64,000 bases of DNA from Rubrobacter xylanophilus (GCF_007164525.1 NZ_AP019791.1:1-64000); one strand, 5' to 3'; positions 9,461 to 17,916 are shown, counted from the first letter of the stretch. Notes: a model not told the origin generated them from the sequence alone. Program-made: numbers and translations.

Positions 9461-10342
9461 GTGGATTCCGCCGGGCGCCGGGGCTCGGCGTGGGCCGAGC
9501 TCTCGCTCCTGCTCACGGCGTTCTTCTTCGGGACCAACTTCGTCGCGGTCAAACACGTAGTGGAGGAGGTCCCGCCGGTGCTGTTCGCCGCGGTGCGCTT
9601 CACCGCGGCCGGACTGCTGTTGTGGGCGGTGCTGCGCCTGCTGGAGCCAGCGAGCCGGCTCAAGCGGGCCGATCTTTTGCCGGTGGTGGGGCTCGGGCTG
9701 CTCGGGATCACCGCCACCCAGACCGTCTTCACCATCGGGGTGCACCACACCACGGCGGCGAACACCGCCGTGATCTACTCCACCGCCCCGGTGTGGGGGA
9801 TGCTGCTCGGGTTCGCCCTCGGGCTGGAGCGGCCCCGGGTCTCCGGGGTGGCGGGGGTGGTGATGTGTCTGGCGGGTGTCGCCGCCATAGAGAGCGGCGG
9901 TCTCCGGTTGGCCGGGACCAGCCTGCTCGGGGACGCCTTGATCTTGCTGGCCGCCGTGTTCTGGGGCTCCTACACGGTGCTCTCGCTCCCGCTGCTGCGC
10001 CGCTACACCCCGCTCGCGGTCGCCGCCTACCCGATGCTGCTCGGCGGGATCGCCGCCTTCCCGCTCGCCGCCCTTGATCTGCGGTTGGATCCCTCCTCCC
10101 TGGACGGCTCGGTGTGGTTCGCCGCCCTCTACTCGACGCTCTTCTCCTCGGCCTTCGGGTTCGTCGGCTGGCAGAAGGGGGTGGCCCGGGTGGGGGCGAA
10201 CCGGGTCCTCGTCTACCAGTACCTGGTCGCCCTGAGCGGGGTCGTGGCCGGGATGGTGGTGCTGGGGGAGGGTTTTGGGCTTCTGCAGGCGCTCGGGGCG
10301 GCGGTGATCCTGCTCGGCGTCTACCTGGCCCGCCGCAGGTAG
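9461..10342 (+). CDS. EamA/DMT-family transporter
   Basis: An integral membrane protein of about 293 residues with ten predicted helices formed by two repeats of a five-helix EamA unit. The first repeat starts at AELSLLLTAFFFGTNFVAVK and the second at LLGDALILLAAVFWGSYTVL. Family members export amino acids or other metabolites; the substrate here is unknown. GTG 9461 begins 5 nt after the stop of the aminopeptidase gene, so the two may be cotranscribed. Confidence 0.88.
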   Translation: MDSAGRRGSAWAELSLLLTAFFFGTNFVAVKHVVEEVPPVLFAAVRFTAAGLLLWAVLRLLEPASRLKRADLLPVVGLGLLGITATQTVFTIGVHHTTAANTAVIYSTAPVWGMLLGFALGLERPRVSGVAGVVMCLAGVAAIESGGLRLAGTSLLGDALILLAAVFWGSYTVLSLPLLRRYTPLAVAAYPMLLGGIAAFPLAALDLRLDPSSLDGSVWFAALYSTLFSSAFGFVGWQKGVARVGANRVLVYQYLVALSGVVAGMVVLGEGFGLLQALGAAVILLGVYLARRR

Positions 10343-10352
10343 ACACCCTCTG

Positions 10353-10381
10353 TTGCAGCGGCGGCGGGCTGCGGCTAACCT
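10353..10381 (+). promoter_or_regulatory. Probable promoter of the HIT gene
   Basis: TTGCAG (10353-10358) and TAACCT (10376-10381) are separated by exactly 17 nt. The -10 hexamer ends 8 nt before ATG 10389, which fits a leaderless transcript. Confidence 0.5.
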
Positions 10382-10388
10382 ACGGGGC

Positions 10389-10733
10389 ATGGCCGAGAAG
10401 ACGCTCTTCCAGAAGATAATGGACCGTGAGCTGCCGGGGGACATCATCTACGAAGACGACCGGTGCGTCGCCCTGCGGGACATCAACCCGCAGGCCCCGA
10501 CCCACGTCCTGATCGTGCCGCGCAAGCCCATCCCGTCGCTGGACGACCTCACCGAGGAGGACGCGCCCCTCGTGGGTCATCTGTTCGTGGTGGCCAAGAA
10601 GGTCGCCGAGAGGGAGGGGCTCGATCGCGGCTACCGCACGGTGTTCAACAACGGCCCCGACGCCAACCAGACGGTGGATCACCTCCACCTGCACCTCCTC
10701 GGTGGCCGCAGGATGGGCTGGCCCCCGGGGTAG
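10389..10733 (+). CDS. HIT-family nucleotide-binding protein
   Basis: A 114-residue histidine-triad protein of the Hint branch. These are purine nucleotide phosphoramidases. The active site VDHLHLHLLGG (His-x-His-x-His) lies near the C terminus, and the helix LFQKIMDRELPGDIIYEDD is typical. The length is normal. ATG 10389 is preferred over an in-frame codon at 10353, because the latter lies inside the proposed promoter. Confidence 0.93.
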   Translation: MAEKTLFQKIMDRELPGDIIYEDDRCVALRDINPQAPTHVLIVPRKPIPSLDDLTEEDAPLVGHLFVVAKKVAEREGLDRGYRTVFNNGPDANQTVDHLHLHLLGGRRMGWPPG

Positions 10734-10736
10734 ACC

Positions 10737-12392
10737 TCACCCGACCCCGGCTGCCGCCGCCCTCCCCGCGACCCGTCCGGAGAAGAGGCACCCGCCCAGG
10801 AAGGTGCCCTCGAGGGCCCGGTAGCCGTGCATCCCGCCGCCCCCGAAGCCGCTGGCCTCGCCCGCGGCGTACAGGCCGGCCATGGGCTCTCCGTTCCTTC
10901 CCAGCACCCTGGCGGAGAGGTCGGTCTCCAGCCCCCCGAGGGTCTTGCGGGTGAGGATGGAGAGCCTGACGGCCACCAGCGGACCCGCGGCGGGATCCAT
11001 CAGCCGGTGGGGTTTTGCCACCCGGATCAGGCGGTCTCCAACGAAGCGCCGGGCGGAGCGTATGGCGGCCAGCTGCGGGTCCTTGCCCAAACCGGAGGCG
11101 ACCTGCCGGTCGCGGGCTTCGATCACCTCCCGGAGCCTCGCCGGATCCACGAGCGGCCTGCCGGTGAGGGCGTTCATCTTCCGGGCGAGTTCCTCGGGGG
11201 CCCGCGCCTCGACGAACTCCGGGGAGCGCCGGGCGAACTCCTCCACCGGGGCCGGGGCGGCGGGCAGGGCCCGCCGGAGCACCGAGGGCCAGCTGCGACC
11301 CGTGAGGTCGGGGTTCTGCTCCGAACCGGAGAGGGCGAACTCCTTGCCGAGGATGCGCCGGTTGAGGACGAACCAGGAGTACCCGTGGCCGCTCCTGGCT
11401 ATGTACTCCAGGGCCCCGAGCGCGTCGGCCCCGGGGATGAGGGGGAAGGGCAGGGGTTCTCCGGTGGCGTCCAGCCACAGCGAGGAGGGGCCGGGCAGGA
11501 TGCGGATGCCGTGCCGGCTCCAGACGGGCGAGTGGTTCGCCACCCCCTCCGGGTAGTTCCACATCCGGTCCTCCCCGATGACGTTTCCACCGGCCTCGCG
11601 GACGATCCCGAGCATCAGACCGTCCACGTGGTCCGGGACGCCGGAGAGCATCTCGCGCGGCGGCTCGCCGTAGCGCGCCGGCCAGTTGCGCCGGACGAGC
11701 TCGTGGTTGGCCCCGATGCCGCCCGAGGCCACGACGACGGCCTGCGCGCGCAGCTCGAACTCCCCGACGACCCTGCGGGAGCTGGGCGCGCCCCGCTCCG
11801 CCGGGTCGGGCTCCAGCACCTCCCCGGCCACCCCGCAGAAGGCACCGTCCTCCCGGAGGAGCTCGGTCACCCGGTGGCGGAAGCGGAGCGAGACGAGCCC
11901 TCCTTCCTCCGCGGCCCGCACCCGGCGGACGAACGGCTCCAGCACCCCCGGCCCCGTGCCCCAGGCGATGTGGAAGCGGGGCACGCTGTTGCCGGGCCCG
12001 GAAGGCCCTCTGCAGCCGCGCTCGGCCCACTGGACGAGCGGGAACAGCCTCACGCCCAGCTCGTTCAGCCAGGAGCGTTTCTCCCCGGCGGCGAAGGCGA
12101 CGTAGGCCTCGGCCCACCGGCGCGGCCAGCGGTCCTCCTCCCGGTCGAAGCCCGCGGTGTTCATCCAGTCGGAGAGAGCCAGCTCGTAGGAGTCTTTAAC
12201 CCCGAGCCGCCGCTGCTCCGGGGTGTCCACGAGGAAGAGCCCGCCGAGCGACCAGAAGGCCTGCCCGCCGAGCGACCGCTCGGGCTCCTGCTCCACCACG
12301 ATGACCCGCCGTCCCGCGTCCGCCAGCTCCGCGGCGGCGGCCAGCCCCGCGAGCCCGGCTCCCACGACCACAACGTCCGCGTCGTAAGGCAT
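10737..12392 (-). CDS. FAD-binding dehydrogenase (fumarate reductase/KstD-like flavoprotein)
   Basis: A 551-residue flavoprotein with an N-terminal dinucleotide-binding fold (DVVVVGAGLAGLAAA, then VVEQE). The C-terminal closing FAD motif is LYAAGEASGFGGGGMHGYRA. It resembles the family of predicted FAD-binding dehydrogenases related to ketosteroid dehydrogenases and fumarate reductase flavoproteins. The substrate is unknown. TAGTAT (reverse complement of 12402-12407) lies 10 nt before the ATG, so the mRNA may be nearly leaderless. The 3' end lies 4 nt from the convergent HIT gene. Confidence 0.85.
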   Translation of the reverse strand: MPYDADVVVVGAGLAGLAAAAELADAGRRVIVVEQEPERSLGGQAFWSLGGLFLVDTPEQRRLGVKDSYELALSDWMNTAGFDREEDRWPRRWAEAYVAFAAGEKRSWLNELGVRLFPLVQWAERGCRGPSGPGNSVPRFHIAWGTGPGVLEPFVRRVRAAEEGGLVSLRFRHRVTELLREDGAFCGVAGEVLEPDPAERGAPSSRRVVGEFELRAQAVVVASGGIGANHELVRRNWPARYGEPPREMLSGVPDHVDGLMLGIVREAGGNVIGEDRMWNYPEGVANHSPVWSRHGIRILPGPSSLWLDATGEPLPFPLIPGADALGALEYIARSGHGYSWFVLNRRILGKEFALSGSEQNPDLTGRSWPSVLRRALPAAPAPVEEFARRSPEFVEARAPEELARKMNALTGRPLVDPARLREVIEARDRQVASGLGKDPQLAAIRSARRFVGDRLIRVAKPHRLMDPAAGPLVAVRLSILTRKTLGGLETDLSARVLGRNGEPMAGLYAAGEASGFGGGGMHGYRALEGTFLGGCLFSGRVAGRAAAAGVG

Positions 12393-12439
12393 CGTCCGAC
12401 CATACTACCCCCGGAGGGCCGGCGGGTGCCAGCTTCACC

Positions 12440-13015
12440 TCATCCCGCCGACCGGCGCAGGAGCGGGTAGGGGTTCATCGCGCCGCTCTCCGCCTGCGCG
12501 CGGCTCTCCCCGAAGAGCCTGAAGCCCTCGTACCAGCCCAGGTGCAGGTGCGGCGGGAAGTCCGCCACGCTTCCCACCTCCTCCCCGGCGGTTCTCCCCA
12601 CCTCTCCGATCTTCTGCCCGGCGCGCACCTCCTCGCCGATCTCCAGCGGCGAGGAGGTGCGCAGGTGGGCGTAGTAGAGACGGTCCCCCTCCCTGAGAGG
12701 GCCTGTGTCGTAGGCGGCCGCGATCGTGATGGTGTAGCCGCCTAGAGTGTTCCAGCCCTCTGCCACCACGGTGCCGCCGGTGATGGCGTAGACCGGCGTC
12801 CCCTCCGGCGCGAAGACGTCGGTGCCTTCGTGCGATCCCTGCGGCCGCGGCTCCCCCCAGTCGTTCGTGTAGGATCCCGTGTAGCGCTGCGGCAGCGGGA
12901 AGACGACGTCTCCAGGACCCTCCGGCTCGCCCGCGCACGCCCCGAGGAGGGCGGCGAGCACCAGCAGCGCGAGGAGCGCGCCGCTGCGCAGGGTCCGCTT
13001 CGCGCGGTAGTCCAC
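12440..13015 (-). CDS. M23-family (LytM-like) peptidase lipoprotein
   Basis: A 191-residue exported protein. The N terminus has a basic start, a hydrophobic core and a lipobox ending LLGAC, so it is probably a lipoprotein. The mature part has the M23 metallopeptidase pattern: HEGTDVFAPEGTPV gives the first His and Asp, and HLHLGWY gives the second His pair. Substrates are peptidoglycan cross-bridges, or it may be a regulatory non-catalytic LytM protein. GTG 13015 is the start. Confidence 0.87.
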   Translation of the reverse strand: MDYRAKRTLRSGALLALLVLAALLGACAGEPEGPGDVVFPLPQRYTGSYTNDWGEPRPQGSHEGTDVFAPEGTPVYAITGGTVVAEGWNTLGGYTITIAAAYDTGPLREGDRLYYAHLRTSSPLEIGEEVRAGQKIGEVGRTAGEEVGSVADFPPHLHLGWYEGFRLFGESRAQAESGAMNPYPLLRRSAG

Positions 13016-13038
13016 GGGTCCGAGTTTAGTAAAAGCCT

Positions 13039-14054
13039 CTATCCTCCCCAGGTCGCGCGCAGCACCCGCAGCCAGTTCTCGTGGGCGAGTTTTCTGAGCT
13101 CGGCCTCGCCGTAGCCGCGCTCGCGCAGGGCGGCGAGCAGCCGGGGCAGGCCCGAGGCATCCCCGAGCTCGCGGGGCACCTTCGCGCCGTCGAAGTCCGA
13201 GCCGAAGCCCAAAACGGTCTATGCCGAGCCTCTCGACCAGGTAGTCCAGTGACGTGCTATCTCCTCCAGCGGCGTATCCTCGTCGTCACACCCGTCCGGG
13301 CGCAGGAAACCGGCGGCGAAGTTGACCCCGACCATGCCGTCGGAGTCCCGGATCGCGTCGAGCCGCCGGCCGGTGAGGTTGCGCGAGGCGGGGCAGAGGG
13401 CGTGGGCGCCTGCGTGGGTCGCCACGAGCGGCGCCTCCGTGAGGCCAGCCACGTCCCAGAAATCCTTCTCGTTGAGGTGCGAGAGATCCACGAGCACGCC
13501 GAGCCGGTTGCACTCGCGCACCAGTTCTCGTCCTGCATCGGTGAGGCCGGGGCCGGTGTCGGGGGTGGAGGGGAAGCGGAAGGGAACCCCGTGCCCGTAG
13601 GCGTTGGGCCGGCTCCAGACCAGCCCCAGCGAGCGCAGCACCTCTCCGTAGAGTTCTTCGAGTGCGGACGGGTCGGGGCCGAGGTTCTCCGCCCCCTCGT
13701 AGTGCAGGCAGGCCTCTATCTCCCCCGCGCCCGCGCGGGCTGTTTCGGCGGCGGGTTCTTCGCCTGCTTCGTGCCGGGCGCCGGGAACGATGCCGGAGTG
13801 GAGAACCACCCGCCCTCGAGGAGGGCGCCGCCGGGCCCCTGGATCCTTCCTGTGCCGGTCGGAGGGCCGGCGCGCTCGCCCGGATGCTCTTCGAGCTCGC
13901 AGCGAGCTCCGGAGGCCGCCTGAAGGTGGTGCGAAACGCGGGGGAGATCTATGTGCCCTCTCTCGCCGTGTTCGAAGAAGCTTTCCCGCCGGTTCTCCCC
14001 GTGGAACCGCAGGAGGGTGTCGTTGTGTCCGTCGAAGATGGGGATGGTGCTCAT
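13039..14054 (-). pseudogene. Broken M19 (renal dipeptidase family) membrane dipeptidase gene
   Basis: The N terminus (MSTIPIFDGHNDTLLRFHG) has the M19 DGHND metal motif and ends its correct frame at GHIDLPR. The middle and C-terminal parts (EACLHYEGAEN, VLVDLSHLNEKDFWDVAG, THAGAH) follow in another frame of the same strand. The missing piece (FGGGFFACFVPGAGND, then ALARMLFELAASSGG) is encoded on the opposite strand between 13718 and 13948. Flipping that segment restores both junctions exactly. Further single-base frameshifts are needed inside the inverted piece, near 13249 (a base lost after HisCAC) and near 13207 (an extra G), after which the SDFDG metal motif and a normal C terminus can be read. 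The gene lies downstream of moeZ and is almost certainly inactive. Confidence 0.85.
13718..13948. other. Inverted 231-bp segment bounded by 12-bp inverted repeats
   Basis: ATCTCCCCCGCG at 13718-13729 and its exact reverse complement at 13937-13948 bound a segment whose dipeptidase coding sense is opposite to the flanks. With the segment flipped, the minus-strand reading becomes GHI-DLPRARAG-CFGGGFFA at one end and VVRNAGEI-EACLHYEGAEN at the other, both in frame across the repeat. This is seen directly in the sequence. Recombination between the repeats is the simplest explanation. Confidence 0.85.
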
Positions 14055-14062
14055 CGCCAAGA

Positions 14063-14096
14063 GCGGCGGGGGCGGCGTTTTCGCCGCCCCCGCCGC
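14063..14096 (-). terminator. Perfect 15-bp hairpin after moeZ
   Basis: A 15-bp perfect stem (GCGGCGGGGGCGGCG on the plus strand) encloses a 4-nt loop. It lies 18 nt downstream of the moeZ stop and just before the dipeptidase start. There is no run of T after it on the minus strand, so it may be an attenuator or a U-less terminator. Confidence 0.55.
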
Positions 14097-14114
14097 GGGC
14101 AAGAGCTTGATGCA

Positions 14115-15299
14115 CTAGTACTTCGGCACGCTCGGGTCTATCTCCTCGCTCCAGGCGGTGATGCCGCCCTTCACGTTGTAGACGTTCTGGAAGCCCGCGT
14201 CCCTGAGGAGCTTGACGGCTCTGGCGCTGCGGCCGCCGGTCTTGCAGTGGACGGCGATCTCATCGTTCTGGTTGAGCTCGTGCATCCGCTCGGGCAGCTC
14301 GTTCAGGGGGATCAGCGGGGCCCCGATGTTGGCCACCTGGTACTCGTGCGGTTCGCGCACGTCGAGCACCTTTATGTTCTCGCCCCGGTCCAGCCTCTCC
14401 TTGAGCTCCCGGACCGTTATCTCCGGGACCTCGTTCTGCTGCTCCTGCTGCTGCGCCTGCGGGATGCCGCAGAACTCCTCGTAGTCTATGAGCTCGTGGA
14501 TGGTACGGTTCTCGCCGCAGATGGGGCACTTCGGGTCCTTGCGCAGCTTCATCTCCCGGAAGCGCATGCCGAGCGCGTCATACAGCAGCAGCCTCCCGAT
14601 CAGGGGTTCCCCGATCCCGAGGATGAGCTTTACGGTCTCGGTAGCCTGGATGACCCCGATCGCACCGGGGAGTATCCCGAGGACCCCGCCCTCGGCGCAG
14701 CTCGGGACGAGGCCCGGGGGCGGCGGCTCGGGGTAGAGGCAGCGGTAGCACGGCCCTTCCTCGGCGTAGAACACGCTCGCCTGCCCCTCGAAGCGGAAGA
14801 TGGAGCCGTAGACGTTGGGCTTGCCCAGGAGCACGCACGCGTCGTTGACCAGGTAGCGGGTGGGGAAGTTGTCCGTCCCGTCGACGATGATGTCGAAGTC
14901 GCGGAAGATGTCCAGCGCGTTCTCCGAGCTTAGCGCCTCCCCGAAGGTCTCGACCTTCACGTTGGGGTTTATGTCCTCTATGGTCTCACGTGCGCTCTCC
15001 AGCTTGGGGCGCCCGACGTCGGAGGTGCCGTGGATGATCTGGCGCTGCAGGTTGGACTCGTCGACGACGTCGAAGTCGACGATCCCGATGGTGCCCACGC
15101 CCGCCGCTGCCAGGTACATGGCAAGCGGCGCCCCCAGGCCGCCGGCGCCGACGGTCAGCACCCGCGCCTGCTTGAGCTTCTTCTGCCCTTCGAGCGCCAC
15201 CTCGGGCATGATGAGGTGGCGGCTGTAGCGGGCTATCTCCTCGTTGGTGAGCTCGACCTGCCCGTTCGTCTCGCTGATGAGAGGCTTGCGCGTCTGCAT
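14115..15299 (-). CDS. moeZ: MoeZ-like adenylyltransferase/sulfurtransferase (E1-rhodanese fusion)
   Basis: A 394-residue two-domain enzyme. Residues 18-260 form a MoeB/ThiF E1-like domain with nucleotide motif GAGGLGAPLAMYLAAAGVG, the Arg-containing NLQRQIIH loop and two zinc Cys pairs (CYRCLYP and CPICGE). Residues 290-394 form a rhodanese domain with active-site Cys in VHCKTGGRS. In actinobacteria MoeZ adenylates and thiocarboxylates ubiquitin-like sulfur carriers such as CysO. It is the last intact gene of the cysM-mec-cysO-moeZ operon, which gives it an obvious partner here. Confidence 0.93.
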   Translation of the reverse strand: MQTRKPLISETNGQVELTNEEIARYSRHLIMPEVALEGQKKLKQARVLTVGAGGLGAPLAMYLAAAGVGTIGIVDFDVVDESNLQRQIIHGTSDVGRPKLESARETIEDINPNVKVETFGEALSSENALDIFRDFDIIVDGTDNFPTRYLVNDACVLLGKPNVYGSIFRFEGQASVFYAEEGPCYRCLYPEPPPPGLVPSCAEGGVLGILPGAIGVIQATETVKLILGIGEPLIGRLLLYDALGMRFREMKLRKDPKCPICGENRTIHELIDYEEFCGIPQAQQQEQQNEVPEITVRELKERLDRGENIKVLDVREPHEYQVANIGAPLIPLNELPERMHELNQNDEIAVHCKTGGRSARAVKLLRDAGFQNVYNVKGGITAWSEEIDPSVPKY

Positions 15300-15368
15300 G
15301 TCTTCCCGAAACTCCTGAACCTTGCTCTCTCTTGAAATGTGGTGCGGGCCACGGCCCGCCGGGGAGCC

Positions 15369-15662
15369 CTAGAGATCCCTAGGCCTACAGCAGCCCCCCG
15401 CGATGGACGGGATGATCGAGAGTTCGTCCCCGTCGGTGAGGGGAGTGTCCTGCCCGTCGAGGTAGCGGATGTCCTCGTCGCCCTTGTAGACGTTGACGAA
15501 CGAACGCAGCTTCCCGTCGCCGGTGTAGAGGTGCTGGCGCAGCTGGGGGTGCTTCTGCACGAGGTCCCCGAGGGCCTCCCCGGCGGTTGCCCCGGAGACC
15601 TCCACCTCGGCGTTGCCGCCGGCGTACTGCCTCAAGGGGGTTGGGATCTTTACCTTCGGCAT
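15369..15662 (-). CDS. cysO: CysO-like sulfur-carrier protein with C-terminal extension
   Basis: A 97-residue ubiquitin-fold protein of the MoaD/ThiS/CysO family. Its C terminus is activated as a thiocarboxylate and delivers sulfur to O-phosphoserine bound on CysM. The family ends in Gly-Gly. Here SIIPSIAGG is followed by seven more residues (CCRPRDL) before the stop, so proteolytic removal is needed before activation. The neighbouring Mec-type JAMM protease is the likely processing enzyme. The gene lies between mec and moeZ on the same strand, 18 nt after mec. Confidence 0.9.
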   Translation of the reverse strand: MPKVKIPTPLRQYAGGNAEVEVSGATAGEALGDLVQKHPQLRQHLYTGDGKLRSFVNVYKGDEDIRYLDGQDTPLTDGDELSIIPSIAGGCCRPRDL

Positions 15663-15680
15663 ATCACGCTCTCCTTCTTC

Positions 15681-16103
15681 TCACCCTACTATCTCTTCCT
15701 CGTCGTACCCGGAGCGGTCGTCCTTGAGCCTCCAGGAGCGCATCTCCCGGATCTCCTCGCCGCTCACCGAGACTATAACGTACGAGTAATACGGCCAGGC
15801 GTGCTGCCGGTCGTACTCGGAGGGCTCGGCCGGATGGTCCGGGTGGGAATGGTAGAAGCCCAGCACGTCCATGTCCCGCTCGGCCGCCCGCCGCTCGAAC
15901 TGCCGGATCTGCTCCGGCTCTATCAGGAAGCGCCGCGAGCGCTCCTCCTCGTGGACGTTCTCCGCCCGCCAGACGTCGACCACGATCTTCGTCCCGCCGC
16001 CGACGTCCATGCCCACGAGCGCCCCCGCGCACTCCTCGGGGTAGGCCTCCCGGGCGTGCTCGTGGATGTGCCTGACGTCCCCCCGTCCTATCTTGAGCGG
16101 CAA
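15681..16103 (-). CDS. mec: Mec-type JAMM metalloprotease
   Basis: A 140-residue JAB/MPN-domain zinc protease. The metal site is clear: an early Glu in YPEECAGAL and the JAMM signature HSHPDHPAEPSEYD. In mycobacteria, Mec releases cysteine from the CysO-cysteine adduct. A second role here, trimming the CysO precursor after Gly-Gly, is inferred from the CysO extension. TTG 16103 follows the cysM stop by one base, with GGGAGGAG just upstream, so translation is coupled. Confidence 0.92.
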   Translation of the reverse strand: MPLKIGRGDVRHIHEHAREAYPEECAGALVGMDVGGGTKIVVDVWRAENVHEEERSRRFLIEPEQIRQFERRAAERDMDVLGFYHSHPDHPAEPSEYDRQHAWPYYSYVIVSVSGEEIREMRSWRLKDDRSGYDEEEIVG

Positions 16104-16104
16104 A

Positions 16105-17022
16105 CTACTCCTCCCAGAAGCTCTCGGAGAGATACTTGTCCGCGCCGTCGCACAGGATGGTCACGATGGTACCAGACTCTATCTCCCTCGCCACCCGCAG
16201 CGCGGTGGCCACCGCCGCCCCGGCCGAGATCCCTATGAGGATCCCCTCCTCGCGCGCCACCCGCTTGACCATGGCGTAGGCCTCCTCCGTGGAGGCCCGC
16301 CGGTTCTCGTCGGCGATCCCCGGGTCGTAGATGGCGGGCACGATGGCGCTCTCCATGTGCTTCATGCCCTCTATCCCGTGGAAGGGCGAGTCGGGCTCGA
16401 AGGAGATGACCTTTATCTCGGGGTTGAACTCCTTGAGGCGCCGGGCGGTGCCCACGAAGGTCCCGCTGGTCCCGAGACCCGCGACGAAGTGTGTGATCTC
16501 ACCGCCGGTCTGCTCCCAGATCTCGGGCGCCGTGCTCTCGTAGTGCGCCCGGGGGTTGGCCGGATTGGAGTACTGGTCGGGGTAGAAGTACCTCTCGGGA
16601 TCCTCGGCGTAGAGCCTCCTGGCCTCCCGAATGGCCCCGTCGGAACCTTCCGCGGGGTCGGTGAGCACGATGTCCACCCCGTAGGCCCGCAGGATCTTCT
16701 TGCGCTCCTCGCTGGCGTTCTTGGGCATGCACAGCTTCACCCTGTAGCCCAGCGCCGCCCCGATCCAGGCGTAGGCTATCCCAGTGTTCCCGCTGGTGGC
16801 GTCCAGGATGGTCTTCTCCGGCGTGAGCGCCCCGCTCCGCTCCCCATCCCGGATCATCCACAGCGCCGGCCGGTCCTTGACCGACCCACCGGGGTTGTAC
16901 CACTCGGCCTTCCCGTAGATCCTGACCCCCGGCGCCTCCGAAGAGATCTTGGAGAGCTCCACCAGAGGCGTGTTCCCTACAAGCTCCGTTATGCCGGTTC
17001 CCGGCTTAATCCTAGTGATCAT
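16105..17022 (-). CDS. cysM: CysM, sulfur-carrier-dependent cysteine synthase
   Basis: A 305-residue PLP enzyme. The PLP lysine is Lys49 in WYNPGGSVKDR, and the phosphate loop appears as ATSGNTGIAYAW. With CysO thiocarboxylate next door, the likely acceptor is O-phospho-L-serine, as for mycobacterial CysM, rather than O-acetylserine. It is the first gene of cysM-mec-cysO-moeZ. TATAAT (reverse complement of 17032-17037) lies 10 nt before the ATG and no Shine-Dalgarno is visible, so the operon mRNA is probably leaderless or nearly so. Confidence 0.92.
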   Translation of the reverse strand: MITRIKPGTGITELVGNTPLVELSKISSEAPGVRIYGKAEWYNPGGSVKDRPALWMIRDGERSGALTPEKTILDATSGNTGIAYAWIGAALGYRVKLCMPKNASEERKKILRAYGVDIVLTDPAEGSDGAIREARRLYAEDPERYFYPDQYSNPANPRAHYESTAPEIWEQTGGEITHFVAGLGTSGTFVGTARRLKEFNPEIKVISFEPDSPFHGIEGMKHMESAIVPAIYDPGIADENRRASTEEAYAMVKRVAREEGILIGISAGAAVATALRVAREIESGTIVTILCDGADKYLSESFWEE

Positions 17023-17031
17023 GTCGGAATT

Positions 17032-17037
17032 ATTATA
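17032..17037 (-). promoter_or_regulatory. Probable -10 box of the cysM-mec-cysO-moeZ operon
   Basis: The minus strand reads TATAAT and ends 10 nt before ATG 17022. No clear -35 element is visible. Confidence 0.55.
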
Positions 17038-17088
17038 CAGATGCCCGCAAAGGTCGAGGGGGAGAGCGTGAGAAGACTTACAACGACA

Positions 17089-17124
17089 ATAGCCGGAAGG
17101 CGCCCCAGCTCTCCTTCCGGCTAT
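17089..17124 (-). terminator. Hairpin terminator after hemQ
   Basis: ATAGCCGGAAGG (17089-17100) pairs with CCTTCCGGCTAT (17113-17124) in a perfect 12-bp stem with a 12-nt loop. On the minus strand it lies about 67 nt beyond the hemQ stop and is followed by a T-rich stretch (TTGTCGTTGT). Confidence 0.7.
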
Positions 17125-17190
17125 CGGTGGTTGGTGCGTGTGAATAGTTTAACGAACCTCCCGCCGCCTTGCCAGGCCACATATGTTAAC

Positions 17191-17913
17191 TTATCCTAAG
17201 TTTTCGAGAATTTTTGCTAAGGGCTTTCGGCGGCAGGTGAAGATGGGGGTATCCAGCTCGGTGTAGGAGCTGGCCTCGCTCTCTCTGAGCTCCATCATGA
17301 GGTCCTGGAACTTCTGGGGGGATTCCGCTTCGAAGGAGAGGATGAACTCGTAGTCGTCTATCCCGAAGCAGTAGGCCGTATTGTTTTTTATGGGGTAGTG
17401 CTTGCGGCCTATCCTCATGTGTTCGTTCATCATCCGCTGGCGCTCTTCGAGCGGGAGGCGGTACCACTCGCGGGTCTTGACGAAGGGGTAGACGAAGAGG
17501 AATTCTCCCTCGCCGGGGATGATGTAGCGCTTGTTTTCGAAGCCCGGGGTATGTTCTCCGACGTAGATCGAGCGGCGGGCCAGGGCGAAGTAAGAGTAGG
17601 CCACGGAGAGGTATCTGCCGAGCCCGCTCCTCATGAGGGAGGCCTGCATGCTCTCGAAGGCGTCGAGGTCGTAGCCGATCCTCCAGAGCATGAAGTCTGC
17701 GTCGGCCCGCAGGCCCATCAGCGAGTAGGAGCGCAGGAGGAGGTTCTCGGAGCTCTCTTCGGCGGCCCTCAGGAACTCCTCCTTCCCTCTTTTGCGCTCC
17801 TCGTCGGGGAGCCTTCTCCAGAGGGGGTCCAGCTTGAAGAAGACGTAGTTTATGTACTGGGCCGGGAGCTGCTCCTCGGGTGCGGTCTGCTGCTGAGCTC
17901 TGGTCTCGGTCAT
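17191..17913 (-). CDS. hemQ: Coproheme decarboxylase HemQ (chlorite dismutase family)
   Basis: A 240-residue protein of the chlorite dismutase fold. HemQ converts coproheme to protoheme in the coproporphyrin-dependent pathway of Gram-positive bacteria. The active-site Tyr is likely in KTREWYRLP and the heme-ligand His in RIGRKHYP. The distal Arg of true chlorite dismutases is not evident. The length is typical of HemQ. It lies 3 nt after the aldo-keto reductase gene and is probably cotranscribed with it. Confidence 0.88.
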   Translation of the reverse strand: MTETRAQQQTAPEEQLPAQYINYVFFKLDPLWRRLPDEERKRGKEEFLRAAEESSENLLLRSYSLMGLRADADFMLWRIGYDLDAFESMQASLMRSGLGRYLSVAYSYFALARRSIYVGEHTPGFENKRYIIPGEGEFLFVYPFVKTREWYRLPLEERQRMMNEHMRIGRKHYPIKNNTAYCFGIDDYEFILSFEAESPQKFQDLMMELRESEASSYTELDTPIFTCRRKPLAKILENLG

Positions 17914-17916
17914 GCC

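Noticed and set aside
7051-9765. 904-codon open frame on the minus strand opposite DUF3891 and the M42 peptidase
   Set aside because: It is Arg/Pro-rich shadow sequence; the plus-strand genes have clear motifs and ribosome binding sites.
13081-13923. Plus-strand protein gene across the dipeptidase region
   Set aside because: Only the part inside the inverted segment looks like protein, and it belongs to the minus-strand dipeptidase.
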